Assembly (NCBI GenBank): GCA_963804495.1
Contig: CAWDQN010000005.1
Span: 62,001 to 126,000 of the forward strand
Length of the DNA: 64,000 nucleotides
Reading direction: 5' to 3'
Source of the DNA: Rhodovastum sp963804495
GTDB taxonomy: Bacteria; Pseudomonadota; Alphaproteobacteria; Acetobacterales; Acetobacteraceae
Made by a program: the position numbers and the translations under genes. Numbering within the stretch: the stretch's first letter is position 1; each line of letters starts with the position of its first letter. Below the pieces are notes generated by a model. That model saw nothing but the letters and a program-made list of their open reading frames with translations, was not told the DNA's origin and made no database searches. Below, in pieces: positions 24,769 through 34,064 of the stretch.

Positions 24769-25775
24769 GCCAGCCCCGCGCGCAGCAGGTCATGCACGTG
24801 CAGCACGCCCACCGGCCGGCGCTGCGCGTCGACCACGAACAGGGCGGTCACCGGGCGGGAGCCGGCATTCATTTCGTGCAATGCCTCGGCCGCGAGAGCG
24901 TCGGGGCCGATGGTGCGCGGCATCGGCGTCATGATCTCGCCGACGCGGCGCTGCAGCAGCGTTGGGCCCATGGCACGGCGCAGGTCGCCGTCGGTGACGA
25001 TGCCGATCAGGCAGCCGTCCGCCCCAACCACGCCGAGGCAGCCGAACCGCTTTTCGGTCATGACCAGCAGGGCCGCGTCCATGGACGTGTCGGGCTGCGC
25101 GAGCGGTATGTCGGCGCCGGCGTGCATCAGGTCGCGCACCCGCTTCAGCCGCCCCCCCAGCCGTCCGCCGGGATGGAAGGCGCGGAAATCGGACGGGCCG
25201 AAGCCGCGCCGGGTCAGCAGCGCCACCGCCAGCGCGTCACCCAGCGCCAGCTGCATGGTCGTGCTGGTGGTGGGGGCCAGGCCCATCGGGCAGGCTTCGC
25301 GCGCCGCTGGCAGCACCAGCGCGACATCGGCGGCCTGGGCCAGCGTGCTGCCGTCGCCGCCGGTGATCGCCACCAGCGGGAGGGCGAAGCGGCTTGTATG
25401 GGCGATCAGATCGGCCAGCTCGGTGGTTTCCCCGGAGTTGGACAGCGCCAGCACCGCATCGCCGGCCACGATCATGCCGAGATCGCCATGCGAGGCCTCG
25501 GCCGGATGGACGAACAGCGCTGGGGTCCCGGTGGAGGCGAAGGTGGCGGCGATCTTGTGGCCGACATGGCCCGACTTGCCCATGCCCGATACCACGACGC
25601 GGCCAGTGGCGGCGGCGAGCAATTCGACGGCGGCGGCGAAGCGGCCGTCCAGTGCCGCGGCCAGCGCGTGCAGTCCCGCCGCTTCGGTGCCGAGCACGGT
25701 GCGAGCGACATCGAGGTCATGATCGTCCGGCATGTGCCCCGGCACTGTCCCGGCGACGAGGGTGGGCGCTCTCAT
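24765..25775 (-). CDS. kdsD: Arabinose-5-phosphate isomerase KdsD
   Basis: Converts ribulose 5-phosphate to arabinose 5-phosphate, the first step to KDO for LPS. A SIS domain (VVVSGMGKSGHVGHKIAATF, LALSNSGETTELADLI) is followed by two CBS domains. It has 336 residues from the ATG at 25775, close to the family length; starts at 25862 (longer) and 25733 (shorter) are possible. It leads the lptCAB run with a 4-nt overlap. Confidence 0.92.
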   Translation of the reverse strand: MRAPTLVAGTVPGHMPDDHDLDVARTVLGTEAAGLHALAAALDGRFAAAVELLAAATGRVVVSGMGKSGHVGHKIAATFASTGTPALFVHPAEASHGDLGMIVAGDAVLALSNSGETTELADLIAHTSRFALPLVAITGGDGSTLAQAADVALVLPAAREACPMGLAPTTSTTMQLALGDALAVALLTRRGFGPSDFRAFHPGGRLGGRLKRVRDLMHAGADIPLAQPDTSMDAALLVMTEKRFGCLGVVGADGCLIGIVTDGDLRRAMGPTLLQRRVGEIMTPMPRTIGPDALAAEALHEMNAGSRPVTALFVVDAQRRPVGVLHVHDLLRAGLA

Positions 25776-25907
25776 GCGGGTTGAATTTTTTCCATGCTGC
25801 GGCGGCATCATCAGGTTGAAAGCACTGTAGGCTGTAGGCATTGGCGCCGACGGGGTCAACAATCGCCGCCCTGCCGCCGCACCCTGCCGGACGGGTCTGC
25901 TCTGCGC

Positions 25908-26564
25908 TCAGTGCGAAAAAATATCCGGGGCGTCGTAGCCCAGCAGGTCGAGCCGGGCGCGCGCGGGGAGAAAGGCGAAGCAGGCTTCGGCCAGTCCGAG
26001 CCGCCCCTCGCGCAGCAGCAGCGTTTCCAGCCGGTGCCACAGCGCATGCAGGTGCAGCACGTCGGAGGCCGCGTAGGCGAGCTGCTCGGGGGTCAGCTCG
26101 GCCGCCCCCCAGTCGCTGGTCTGCTGCTGTTTGGACAGATCGACGCCGATCAGTTCGCGGCAGAGATCCTTCAGCCCGTGCCGGTCGGTGAAGGTGCGGG
26201 TGAGCCGGGCGGCGATCTTGGTGCAGCGGACCGGCGCCACCTCGATGCCCAGAGCGTGCTGCAGGATGCCCACGTCGAAACGGGCGAAATGCATCAGCTT
26301 GATCACCGTCGTGTCGGCCAGCAAGCGGCGCAGGTTGGGGCAGTCGGGGCCGCGCCCGCCAAGGCGTTCCGGCACGATCTGCACCAGATGCGCCACCCCG
26401 TCGCCGGCCGAGAGCTGCACCAGGCACAATCGGTCGCGATGCGGGTTCAGCCCCATCGTCTCGGTATCGACCGCCACCACCGGCCCAAGCAGAAGGTCGG
26501 GCGGCAGGTCGTTGCGGTGGAGGTGGATGGTCGCGTGGGGCGTGAACTGGGTGATGTCGGCCAT
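25908..26564 (-). CDS. rnd: Ribonuclease D-like 3'-5' exonuclease
   Basis: 218-residue DEDDy exonuclease domain without the HRDC domains of full RNase D. Exo I VDTETMGL, Exo II around MHFARFDVGIL and Exo III YAASDVLHL are present. It probably trims structured RNA 3' ends. Such short RNase D proteins are usual in alphaproteobacteria. It lies upstream of kdsD on the same strand with a 132-nt gap. Confidence 0.88.
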   Translation of the reverse strand: MADITQFTPHATIHLHRNDLPPDLLLGPVVAVDTETMGLNPHRDRLCLVQLSAGDGVAHLVQIVPERLGGRGPDCPNLRRLLADTTVIKLMHFARFDVGILQHALGIEVAPVRCTKIAARLTRTFTDRHGLKDLCRELIGVDLSKQQQTSDWGAAELTPEQLAYAASDVLHLHALWHRLETLLLREGRLGLAEACFAFLPARARLDLLGYDAPDIFSH

Positions 26565-26985
26565 GCTGTCCGCCGGGGCCTGCCAGGATTATCCCGCCTC
26601 GCCCAGCCTGCGCACGGCAGTTTACCTGCCGGGACGGTGCTGTTGAAGACGGTGGAACCCGGCGAGCGTCGGTGTAACTGAACGCCGCAAATGGTCCCTT
26701 TCAAGAGGGTGGTCAAGGGCCCGGGCGTCGGCCCTGGACCGCCGGCTGAGGACCATTGGCTGACGCTGTTCGCGGCGGCAGGACCGCGCAAGAAGCAGGA
26801 ACCTGCACGGTGAGACGCACAAGTTTCCCGCGCGCCCTGTTCGGCATGACGGGAAAGATCGTCGTCACCGGATCATCGTGATCCGGTCAGAGCCGCGTCG
26901 GTGCGCAAATTCCCTGGCCTTCGCCGGTGGCTTTGGGGCACAAAGACTAACCGTTGCGATGTGTAAGAAATTAAGGGGACCTCAC
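26565..26985. other. Intergenic region with a perfect palindrome
   Basis: About 420 bases with no convincing gene between rnd and the small membrane protein gene. Its main feature is the inverted repeat ACCGGATCA-TCG-TGATCCGGT at 26867-26887. There is no T run after it, so an operator or a stable RNA hairpin is more likely than a terminator. Confidence 0.4.
26867..26887. promoter_or_regulatory. Perfect 9-bp inverted repeat, possible operator
   Basis: Nine-base arms with a 3-base spacer, about 100 bp upstream of the gene at 26986. A related sequence, CCGGATCGATCCGG, stands upstream of the deacetylase gene at 29643-29656. Function is inferred from symmetry only. Confidence 0.3.
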
Positions 26986-27348
26986 ATGATCCATGCGGCT
27001 TTGCGCCTGTGTCTCGGCTTGTTTTTGGTATTTGGGCTGGCCGGCAGCGTGCAGGCCGCCCCGGTGCATCTGGCCGCACCGGTTCACCAGGCGGGCGGCG
27101 GGTTTATCGCGGTGGATGAAAGCCCGATCGGCGGCTTGAACGACATTTTCAATATGGAGCCGCCGCATCTGCTGTTTCTGGGGGCCGGCATTATCGCCGG
27201 TGCCGCGCTGATCGCGCCGGGTCTGGCTGTGAACGACTTGCTCGGCGTCGCTATCGGCGTGATCGGCTCGGAATACCTCTATCAAACATTCTACGAGTTC
27301 CCACAGCTGGTTGTCGCGCCGGTTTTAGGCATCCGGACCGCGCTCTAG
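26986..27348 (+). CDS. Hypothetical exported/membrane protein
   Basis: 120 residues with a signal peptide (LCLGLFLVFGLAGSVQA) and a later hydrophobic stretch (FLGAGIIAGAALIAPGLAV) likely to span the membrane. AAGGGG lies about 10 nt upstream of the ATG; the longer frame from 26878 lacks a site. The family is unknown. Its TAG stop is shared, as CTAG, with a very short convergent gene on the other strand. Confidence 0.6.
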   Translation: MIHAALRLCLGLFLVFGLAGSVQAAPVHLAAPVHQAGGGFIAVDESPIGGLNDIFNMEPPHLLFLGAGIIAGAALIAPGLAVNDLLGVAIGVIGSEYLYQTFYEFPQLVVAPVLGIRTAL

Positions 27349-27422
27349 TGGTGTCGGACCACCAGGAACAACACCACCAATCCAACGATCTGGGTGACCG
27401 CCAGGATAAACCGCAGGCTCAT
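27345..27422 (-). CDS. Predicted 25-residue single-span membrane protein
   Basis: Very short frame that begins MSLRFILAV and ends VVRHH. Nearly the whole chain is one hydrophobic span with a positive N-terminus and an Arg-His-His end. GGGAGG lies 6 nt before the ATG, one of the clearest ribosome sites in the area. The stop TAG overlaps the stop of the preceding plus-strand gene in CTAG. It lies downstream of creA on the same strand. Similarity to known small proteins cannot be judged here. Confidence 0.5.
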   Translation of the reverse strand: MSLRFILAVTQIVGLVVLFLVVRHH

Positions 27423-27497
27423 GGATGCCTCCCCCTTGTTGCCGGTTGACGCGGGCGGTGCCTCACTGCCCGGCTGCCGTTCATTCGAGCGAAAAAC

Positions 27498-27974
27498 TCA
27501 CCGCGCGTCCAGCGGAACCGCTGTCACGCTGTTGAACGCCGCCCCGCCGGTGCCCACGCTGATCGTTGACCACACCAGATACACGATCACCCGCTTTTCC
27601 GGGTCGAACAGCCGCGTGACCCGGATTTCCTTGAAGAACGCGCTCATCTTCTCGCCGAACACCACTTCGTTCTTGGGCAATGCATCGCCCTTGATGCTCA
27701 CCGGCCCGGTGGCGCGGCAGGCGATCGAGTAGCGATTCGGATCGGTCGCCAGCCCCAGCGACCCCGTGATGCCGCCGGTTTCGGCCCGCGAGACGTAGCA
27801 ACTCACCCCGTCCACCCGCGGATCGTCGTAGCGGTCGACCACCACCCGGTCGTTGCGGCCGATCAGCTTGAAGGTGGTGTCCACTTCGCCGATGCGCGTC
27901 TGCGCGCCGGCAAGTCCGGGCGGGGCGGCCACCATCAGGGCGAAGGCCAACGAGGGCAGCAAACGGGTGCGCAT
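27498..27974 (-). CDS. creA: CreA family protein
   Basis: 158 residues, exported (signal peptide ending PPGLAGAQT). The CreA family body is clear: GEVDTTFKLIGRNDRVVVDRY, DDPRVDGVSCYVSRAETGG and the DPEKRVIVYLVWST end. Function of CreA is not established. It lies 26 nt downstream of rppH on the same strand. Confidence 0.9.
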   Translation of the reverse strand: MRTRLLPSLAFALMVAAPPGLAGAQTRIGEVDTTFKLIGRNDRVVVDRYDDPRVDGVSCYVSRAETGGITGSLGLATDPNRYSIACRATGPVSIKGDALPKNEVVFGEKMSAFFKEIRVTRLFDPEKRVIVYLVWSTISVGTGGAAFNSVTAVPLDAR

Positions 27975-28000
27975 GGCAGCATTTTCCTGTGGCGATGACC

Positions 28001-28510
28001 TCAGACCGACGACCGCGCGAACCGCGCGAACGACGCTGCAATGATCTGGTAGATCGGCCGCTTGAAATCCACTGCCAGCGAAGGCAATTCCGCGAGATCA
28101 GCCCAGCGCCAGGCGTCGAATTCGGGATGCGGGTCGGCGTCCAGCCTGATGTCGGCGTCGCGGCCGAGGAAGCGTAACGCGAACCAGCGCTGCTTCTGCC
28201 CCCGGTAGCGCCCGTGCAGCGCCACCCCCAGCAGGTCGTCCGGCAGCTCATAGGTCAGCCAATCGGTGTGCTCGCCGATGATTTCGGCGCGGTCGGTGCC
28301 GATCTCCTCGGCCAGTTCGCGGATCACCGCCGCCGCCGGGTCTTCCCTGCCGTCGATGCCGCCTTGCGGCAATTGCCAGCCGCCCGGCGCGCCCTCGGCA
28401 TTCGGCAGATCGGCGCGGCGGGCGACGAACACCTGCCCCGCCGGGTTGAACAGCACCGCACCGACATTCGGCCGGTAGGGCAGGCGCTCGCGCAGGGTGG
28501 ATCGGGTCAT
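28001..28510 (-). CDS. rppH: RNA pyrophosphohydrolase RppH
   Basis: 169-residue Nudix hydrolase that removes pyrophosphate from 5'-triphosphate mRNA ends and so starts decay. The Nudix box runs GGIDGREDPAAAVIRELAEE (50-69) with IG following. PYRPNVGAVLFN and QKQRWFALRFLG are RppH signatures that separate it from other Nudix enzymes. The start overlaps the stop of the upstream deacetylase gene by 4 nt. Confidence 0.94.
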   Translation of the reverse strand: MTRSTLRERLPYRPNVGAVLFNPAGQVFVARRADLPNAEGAPGGWQLPQGGIDGREDPAAAVIRELAEEIGTDRAEIIGEHTDWLTYELPDDLLGVALHGRYRGQKQRWFALRFLGRDADIRLDADPHPEFDAWRWADLAELPSLAVDFKRPIYQIIAASFARFARSSV

Positions 28511-29622
28511 CGGGTCGGACTCGCAGCAGTTTGGGACACAGGTACGGACAGCGGTGGCACCAGGGCGCTGACCGGCACCAGGGCAATGCCGCGCATACCG
28601 ACGGTCGATCCCCAGGCCGAAAGCCGGTCCACCGTCACCGGCGCGGGCAGCCCGGCCACGCCGAGGGCGCTGCCGCGGTCGCGCGCGATCTGCTCCAGCC
28701 GCGCCAGCTTGGCCTCGATCTCGGCGCGCAGGGGCGGATCGTCGATCACCACATCGGCCACGCGGATGCCCGGCCGCACCGGCGGCGGACCGCCTGGACG
28801 CGCCGGCAGCGGGCGGGGATCGACATACAGCAGGCCGCGCGCGGCCAGATCGTCCAGCACCGCTGTCATCTGCTGGCTCGCCGCGAAGCGCTCGCCGCTC
28901 AGGCCGCTCATCGCCGCCGTGGCCCCCACATAGCCGGCGATGCGCGACAGCGCCCAGACCAGCCGGTCCAGGTTCTCCGCCGGCGATAGACCGGTCAGCA
29001 GCGCGTGGCTGCCGGCATCGTTCAGCGGGTAGCCGAGCGGCTCCATCGGGAGCGAAATCAGGGTTTCATGGCCGGTGGCGCGGGCGATGTCCAGTAAGCG
29101 GCCCGGTCGCGCCGCATAGGGCGAGATCGCCAGCGACACCGCCGGCTGCGTGGCCCGTATCGCCTCTTCGCTGTCGGTTTCCGCCATGCCGACGCCGGCC
29201 AGCAGCACCGCCACGCGCGGCCGCCGGTCGGCGGCATCGAACCGGGCCGCGTAGACCTGCATTGGCATCTGCCCGTCGGGGCCGATGCGCGGCAGCATCG
29301 TGCCTTCGAACCCGGGGGCCGGTTCCAGCAAGGACGCGACCGGGGCGCTGATCACGGCACCAGAAGCATTGGAAGGTGCCGGCGCGGGCCGGCGTGCCGG
29401 GGCAGCGGCGATCGCAGTGGCGGCGATCGGAGCGGGCGCGGGCGCCATGGCCGCCGGAGCGTCGGCCTGGGGCGGCGGGCCGAGCAGCTGTAGCACCGCG
29501 GCGCCGGTGATCATGCCGCCGAGCACCACCGCCCAGAACCACCATAATGCCCGCCAGGCGCGCGACCCGCCTTTGGGCTGCCGCATTCCTGCTGCCTGCC
29601 GGGCATCTTGCCGCCGGATCAT
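28507..29622 (-). CDS. Divergent polysaccharide deacetylase family protein
   Basis: 371 residues. One N-terminal membrane anchor (ALWWFWAVVLGGMITGAAVLQ) is followed by an Ala/Pro-rich linker and a divergent NodB-like domain (RVAVLLAGVGMAETDSEEAI, LAISPYA, ETLISLPMEPLGYPLND). This family (formerly DUF610) commonly lies beside ctpA and envC and is thought to act at the cell wall. GAGGG 8 nt upstream supports the start at 29622. It is coupled to rppH by a 4-nt overlap. Confidence 0.87.
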   Translation of the reverse strand: MIRRQDARQAAGMRQPKGGSRAWRALWWFWAVVLGGMITGAAVLQLLGPPPQADAPAAMAPAPAPIAATAIAAAPARRPAPAPSNASGAVISAPVASLLEPAPGFEGTMLPRIGPDGQMPMQVYAARFDAADRRPRVAVLLAGVGMAETDSEEAIRATQPAVSLAISPYAARPGRLLDIARATGHETLISLPMEPLGYPLNDAGSHALLTGLSPAENLDRLVWALSRIAGYVGATAAMSGLSGERFAASQQMTAVLDDLAARGLLYVDPRPLPARPGGPPPVRPGIRVADVVIDDPPLRAEIEAKLARLEQIARDRGSALGVAGLPAPVTVDRLSAWGSTVGMRGIALVPVSALVPPLSVPVSQTAASPTR

Positions 29623-29689
29623 CGGGCCACCCTCTTGCGCGACCGGATCGATCCGGCGGAGCTGACCTTAGCGGAACGCCCGCCGCTCG

Positions 29690-29800
29690 ATCTAGAGCAA
29701 CATAGGCCGGACTGGCGTCAGAAGGCCGATAAAGTTGCTCGATGAAACAAAGACCTAGACCGCTCTGACCGCTGACGGTTTGGGCGAAAGCGCTCTAGCG
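29690..29800. repeat. Imperfect palindrome in the ctpA-deacetylase gap
   Basis: GAGCAAC (29695-29701) and GTTGCTC (29734-29740) flank a 32-nt loop, in a less GC-rich stretch that also has CTAGAGC and GCTCTAG ends. It looks like the CTAGAGC-type palindromic elements often seen between alphaproteobacterial genes. Confidence 0.35.
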
Positions 29801-31180
29801 GGCCGCGTGCTTGGTGGCCGGCATGGCGCGCACCACCGCCAGCGCCTGCTGCAACTGGAAGTCGGTTTCCGGCTTGGAGGCGTCATAGGCAGGCCAGTTT
29901 TCCGGCGGCAGCTTGGGGATATCGCGCGCGATCGGCGGCAGGTCGGTGCGCGGCGGCGGCGCCGATCCCGCCGTGCCGCCGGAGTTGGTCAGCGCCCGGT
30001 TCAGGTCAGCTTCGCGATCCGGCATGAAATGCGGCTTCTCCTCGCGGGTGGCCGCCACCTCCACATCCGGTGTGATGCCCAGCCCCTGGATCGACCGGCC
30101 GGAGGGCGTGTAATAGCGGGCCGTGGTCAGCCGCATGGCGCCGTTGCCGGGCAGCGGGATGACCGTCTGCACCGAGCCCTTGCCGAAGCTGCGGGTGCCC
30201 AGCAGGATCGCCCGCTGATGGTCTTGCAGCGCGCCGGCGACGATCTCGCTCGCCGAGGCTGAGCCACCGTTGATCAGCACCACCACCGGCAGCCCGCCGG
30301 TCACGTCGCCAGCCTTGGCGTTCCAGCGCTGGCTGTCCTCGGCGTGACGGGCGCGGGTGGAGACAATCTCGCCCTGATCGATGAAGTCGTTCGACACCGC
30401 CACGGCCTGATCGAGCAGGCCACCTGGATTGTTGCGCAGGTCCAGGATGATGCCGCGCAGCTTGTCGCCGGCCTGCTGCTTCAGCGCCACCAGCGCCTTG
30501 CGCAAGCCGGCGTCGGTCTGTTCGTTGAAGCTGGTCACCCGGATATAGGCGATGTCGCCGCCCTCCAGATGCGACTTCACCACCTGGATGCGGATCACCT
30601 CGCGGGTCAGCGCCACTTCCAGCGGGGTGTCCTGGCCCTCGCGGCGGATGGTCAGCTTGATCTTCGAGTTGGGGGCGCCGCGCATCTTGTCGACTGCGTC
30701 GTTCAGGCTCAGCCCCTGCACCGTCTGCCCGTCCAGTGCCAGGATCAGGTCGCCCGCCTTGATGCCGGCGCGGCTGGCCGGAGTGTCGTCGATCGGGCTG
30801 ATCACCTTGATGAACCCGTTGTCCTGCGTCACCTCGATGCCGAGCCCGCCGAACTCGCCGCGGGTCTGCACCTGCATATCGCGGAAGGACTTCGCGTTCA
30901 TGTAGTTGCTGTGCGGGTCGAGCCCGGTCAGCATGCCGTTGATGGCATTCTCGACCAGGTCGGTGTCGTTGACTGGCTCGACATACTCGGCGCGCACGCG
31001 CTCGAAGACGTCGCCGAACAACGTGAGCAGGCGGTAGGTCTCGGCCCGTCCGCCATCCTGCGCCAGTGCCTCGGGCAGGACCTGCAAACCGAAATGTTGC
31101 TGCAGAAAGCCGGAGGCGGGGCCGAGCGCCACTCCGGCGCCAAAGGCGGCTCCCAGCAGCAGGCCGGTACGAAGCTTCAT
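29795..31180 (-). CDS. ctpA: Carboxyl-terminal processing protease CtpA (S41)
   Basis: 461 residues with a signal peptide or anchor (MKLRTGLLLGAAFGAGVALG). It has a PDZ domain (GEFGGLGIEVTQDNGFIKVI) and the S41 protease core. The Ser/Lys dyad is visible as S309 in GGSASASE and K334 in GTRSFGKGS, 25 residues apart as in Prc. It acts in the periplasm on cell-wall enzymes and other proteins. GAGGAA lies 7 nt before the ATG at 31180; another ATG at 31195 is in frame. It is downstream of envC. Confidence 0.94.
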   Translation of the reverse strand: MKLRTGLLLGAAFGAGVALGPASGFLQQHFGLQVLPEALAQDGGRAETYRLLTLFGDVFERVRAEYVEPVNDTDLVENAINGMLTGLDPHSNYMNAKSFRDMQVQTRGEFGGLGIEVTQDNGFIKVISPIDDTPASRAGIKAGDLILALDGQTVQGLSLNDAVDKMRGAPNSKIKLTIRREGQDTPLEVALTREVIRIQVVKSHLEGGDIAYIRVTSFNEQTDAGLRKALVALKQQAGDKLRGIILDLRNNPGGLLDQAVAVSNDFIDQGEIVSTRARHAEDSQRWNAKAGDVTGGLPVVVLINGGSASASEIVAGALQDHQRAILLGTRSFGKGSVQTVIPLPGNGAMRLTTARYYTPSGRSIQGLGITPDVEVAATREEKPHFMPDREADLNRALTNSGGTAGSAPPPRTDLPPIARDIPKLPPENWPAYDASKPETDFQLQQALAVVRAMPATKHAAR

Positions 31181-31307
31181 CGAAGGTTTCCTCATGCGCC
31201 CAGGCGCAAAACTTGGTCACGGTCGGCGGGATTTCACCCTGGACCCACTTGAATATCTATCCCCCAGCCAGCGCCGGCAGGAAAGCACGAATGCGGAATC
31301 TGGCCGG

Positions 31308-32539
31308 TCAGCCCTTCGCGCCCAGAAAGGGAGTCGGGTTGACGGGCTGACCGCCCTTGCGCAACTCCAGGTACAAGCCCGGCCTGGTCCCTCCGGCGCG
31401 CGGGTCCCAGCTCGGCATCACGCCCACCGGCTCACCCTCGCGCACCGTGTCGCCGGCCTGAGCGTCGAAATGGTCGAGCCCCGCCAGCACCGCGTGCCAG
31501 CCGCCGCCACAATCCACGATCAAAAGCAGGCCATAACTCCGAAACGGGCTGGCGAACACCACCCGGCCCGAGCAAGGGGAAATCACCCGCGCCCCCGGCG
31601 GGGCTGCGTACGTCACACCGTTCGCCGGGCCCGAAATCGCCGTCAGCGGCCGATCCATGCATGATGCTGCCCGCCACTGGCGCGGTCAACTGCGCATGCG
31701 CTTCGCCCAGGCCCGGCCCGGCCGGCCTAGCCAGTGCTTCTTCCCGGCGCCGCGCCGAGGCCGCGTCGGCGTCCCGCTTCTGCCTTGCCGCCGCCGCCGC
31801 TTCGGCGCGGGCGCGATCGCTGGCCGCCCGTCGCTCGGCCTCCAGGCGCACAAGCGCGGCTCGCAGAATTCTCCGCGCGGGCGGCTTCGGCCGCGGCCCG
31901 CCGCGATGCCTCGGATGCATCATCCTCGGCTGCCTGGCGCTTGGCGCGGCTCTGGCTGAGCTGGGAGTCGAGTTCCGCCGCCGCGCGTGCCTGTTCGCTC
32001 TCGGCCGCGGCCAGGGTCGGCAATTCTGCCTCGGTCGCCTGCCGCCGCCGCGCCGCTTCGGCCTGGACGGCGCGCACCGCCGCCGCGTCCGCCGCCAACT
32101 GGCGGCCGATCGTGCCCAGCACCAGCAGGCCGCGCACCGAATCCTCGGGTGACAAAGGCACCGCCAGCAGCGTTTCGGCGGGATAAAGCGCCAGACGCTC
32201 CATCACCGGCAGCATCGGCGCCAGTTCTCCGGTGCGCCGCTCCAGCAGGGCTTCCGCCTCGCGCTGGCGCTGCGCCAGCTCCGCCACCTGGTTGGCCGTG
32301 GCCGCCGTCACGGTCTCCAGGCCGCGCAGCCGCGCCGCCGCCGCGACCCGCTCGCTGGCCAGACGCTGCTCTTCCGCTTTGGCCGCACGGACCCGGGCTT
32401 CGGCCTCCTGGAGCGTCTCGGCGGGGGAGATGCCGGCGGTCAGGGTGAGGGTTAGGATCGTAAGAAACAAGCAAGGCAAGGCGCTCTGCCCCTGGACCCT
32501 GCCAGGGGCGTATCCCTGGCCTTGCTTGCTTATTGCCAT
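31308..32539 (-). pseudogene. envC: EnvC-like murein hydrolase activator, two frameshifts
   Basis: A long coiled coil (EAEARVRAAKAEEQRLASER onward) is followed by a LytM/M23 domain (GVTYAAPPGARVISPCSGRVVFA through GGTRPGLYLELRKGGQPVNP). In EnvC, such domains activate amidases at division and are often without zinc ligands; here no HxH is seen. The chain lies in three frames: an extra base near 31868-31871 and another in GGGCCC near 31627-31632. The start at 32539 has GAGGAG 5 nt upstream and is 1 nt after gpmI; the first ~20 residues are encoded by a repeat element before a hydrophobic export signal (LFLTILTLTLTAG). Confidence 0.75.
32468..32528. repeat. Palindromic repeat inside the envC 5' end
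   Basis: Outer arms CAAGCAAGGC and GCCTTGCTTG enclose a second inverted pair GCCCCTGG/CCAGGGGC (32488-32509). It carries the same CAAGGC and AGAGC/GCTCT modules as the 2.1, 15.34, 60.70 and 63.51 kb copies. If envC starts at 32539 the repeat is translated (KQGQGYAPGRVQGQSALPCL). Confidence 0.7.
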
Positions 32540-32540
32540 C

Positions 32541-34064
32541 CTACTCCTCAACCAGCGCCCGCCCCGTCATCTCCGCCGGCCGGGGCAGCCCCATAAGGGC
32601 CAGCAGCGTCGGCGCGACATCGGCAAGGCGTCCGTCGTGGAGGTGTTTCACCTGGGTCCCGGCCAGGATCACCGGAACTTTGTTGGTCGTGTGGGCGGTA
32701 TGCGGGCCGCCGGTTTCAGGGTCGCGCATCAGTTCGCAGTTGCCGTGATCGGCGGTCACCAGCAGCGCCCCGCCCTGGCGTTCGACGGCCTCCATAATGC
32801 GCCCCAGCCCTGCATCCACCGTTTCCACCGCCTTGATCGCCGCGGGCAGGCTGCCGGTGTGCCCCACCATGTCCGGGTTGGCGAAGTTCAGCACGATCAG
32901 GTCGTATTTCCCGGAGTCAATCTGCGCCACCGCCTCGTCGGTCAGTTCAGGGGCCGACATTTCAGGCTGCAGATCATAGGTGGCGACCTTCGGCGAGGGC
33001 ACCATGATGCGATCCTCGCCCGGGTTGGCGGTTTCCTCGCCGCCGTTCAGGAAGTAGGTGACGTGCGGGTATTTCTCTGTCTCGGCCATGCGCAGTTGCG
33101 TGCGCCCGGCGTGGGAGACGACCTGGCCAAGCTGGTTTTCCAGCGATTCAGGCGGGAACAGCACGCCCAGGCGTTGTGCGAGATGGTCGCTGTAATGGGT
33201 CAGGCCGGCGGCGGCGGCGAAACGGATCGTGCGGGGCCGGGCAAAGCCGGAAAACGCCGCATCGGTCAGGGCACCGAGCAGTTCGCGCACGCGGTCGGCG
33301 CGGAAGTTGAAGCACAGGATGCCGTCGCCGTCGCGCATGCCCGCGTAGTCGCCGATCACGGACGGGATGACGAACTCGTCGGTGACGCCCTCGGCATAGG
33401 CGGCGTTCACGGCAGCAACCGGGTAGGCGAATGACGTGCCCTGGGCTTCCGCCACCGCCATATAGGCCTTGGCCACCCGGTCCCAGCGCTTGTCGCGATC
33501 CATGGCGTAGTAGCGGCCGGACACGGTGGCGATGCGCGCGCCGGCGGGCAGGGATGCCTGGAACCGTTCGATGTCCTCGCGGCCGGATTTGGGCGGCGTG
33601 TCGCGCCCATCCGTGAACGCGTGGGCGGCGACCGGTACGCCGGCACGCGTCAGGATACCGGCCAGGGCCGCGGCGTGATCCTGGTGCGAATGCACCCCGC
33701 CGGGCGAGACCAGGCCCATCAGGTGGCAGGCGCCGCCACTCTGTCGCAACGCCGCGATCAACGCCACCAACGCCGGCGCGGTCTCGATCGACCCGTCGGC
33801 GATCGCCAGGCCGATACGGGGCAGGTCCTGCATCACCACCCGGCCGGCGCCGATGTTCATATGGCCAACTTCGGAATTGCCCATCTGCCCGTCTGGCAGA
33901 CCGACATCGAGGCCCGAGGTGCGCAGGAACGCGTGCGGGCAGGTGGCCCAGAGCCGGTCGAAAATGGGCGTGTGCGCCTGCCGCACGGCATTGTCCGCAG
34001 TCTCCTCGCGCCAGCCCCAGCCGTCGAGGACCACGAGCATGACCGGGCGAGGCGGGTTCGGCAT
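32541..34064 (-). CDS. gpmI: 2,3-bisphosphoglycerate-independent phosphoglycerate mutase
   Basis: 507-residue glycolytic enzyme interconverting 3- and 2-phosphoglycerate with two Mn ions. Metal and catalytic motifs are present: VVLDGWGW, catalytic S64 in MGNSEVGHMNIGAG, HSHQDH, FTDGRDTPP, NFRADRVREL, FANPDMVGHTG and TADHGNCE. Length and order are normal. It is followed by envC at 1 nt; the order gpmI-envC-ctpA is conserved in alphaproteobacteria. Confidence 0.96.
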   Translation of the reverse strand: MPNPPRPVMLVVLDGWGWREETADNAVRQAHTPIFDRLWATCPHAFLRTSGLDVGLPDGQMGNSEVGHMNIGAGRVVMQDLPRIGLAIADGSIETAPALVALIAALRQSGGACHLMGLVSPGGVHSHQDHAAALAGILTRAGVPVAAHAFTDGRDTPPKSGREDIERFQASLPAGARIATVSGRYYAMDRDKRWDRVAKAYMAVAEAQGTSFAYPVAAVNAAYAEGVTDEFVIPSVIGDYAGMRDGDGILCFNFRADRVRELLGALTDAAFSGFARPRTIRFAAAAGLTHYSDHLAQRLGVLFPPESLENQLGQVVSHAGRTQLRMAETEKYPHVTYFLNGGEETANPGEDRIMVPSPKVATYDLQPEMSAPELTDEAVAQIDSGKYDLIVLNFANPDMVGHTGSLPAAIKAVETVDAGLGRIMEAVERQGGALLVTADHGNCELMRDPETGGPHTAHTTNKVPVILAGTQVKHLHDGRLADVAPTLLALMGLPRPAEMTGRALVEE

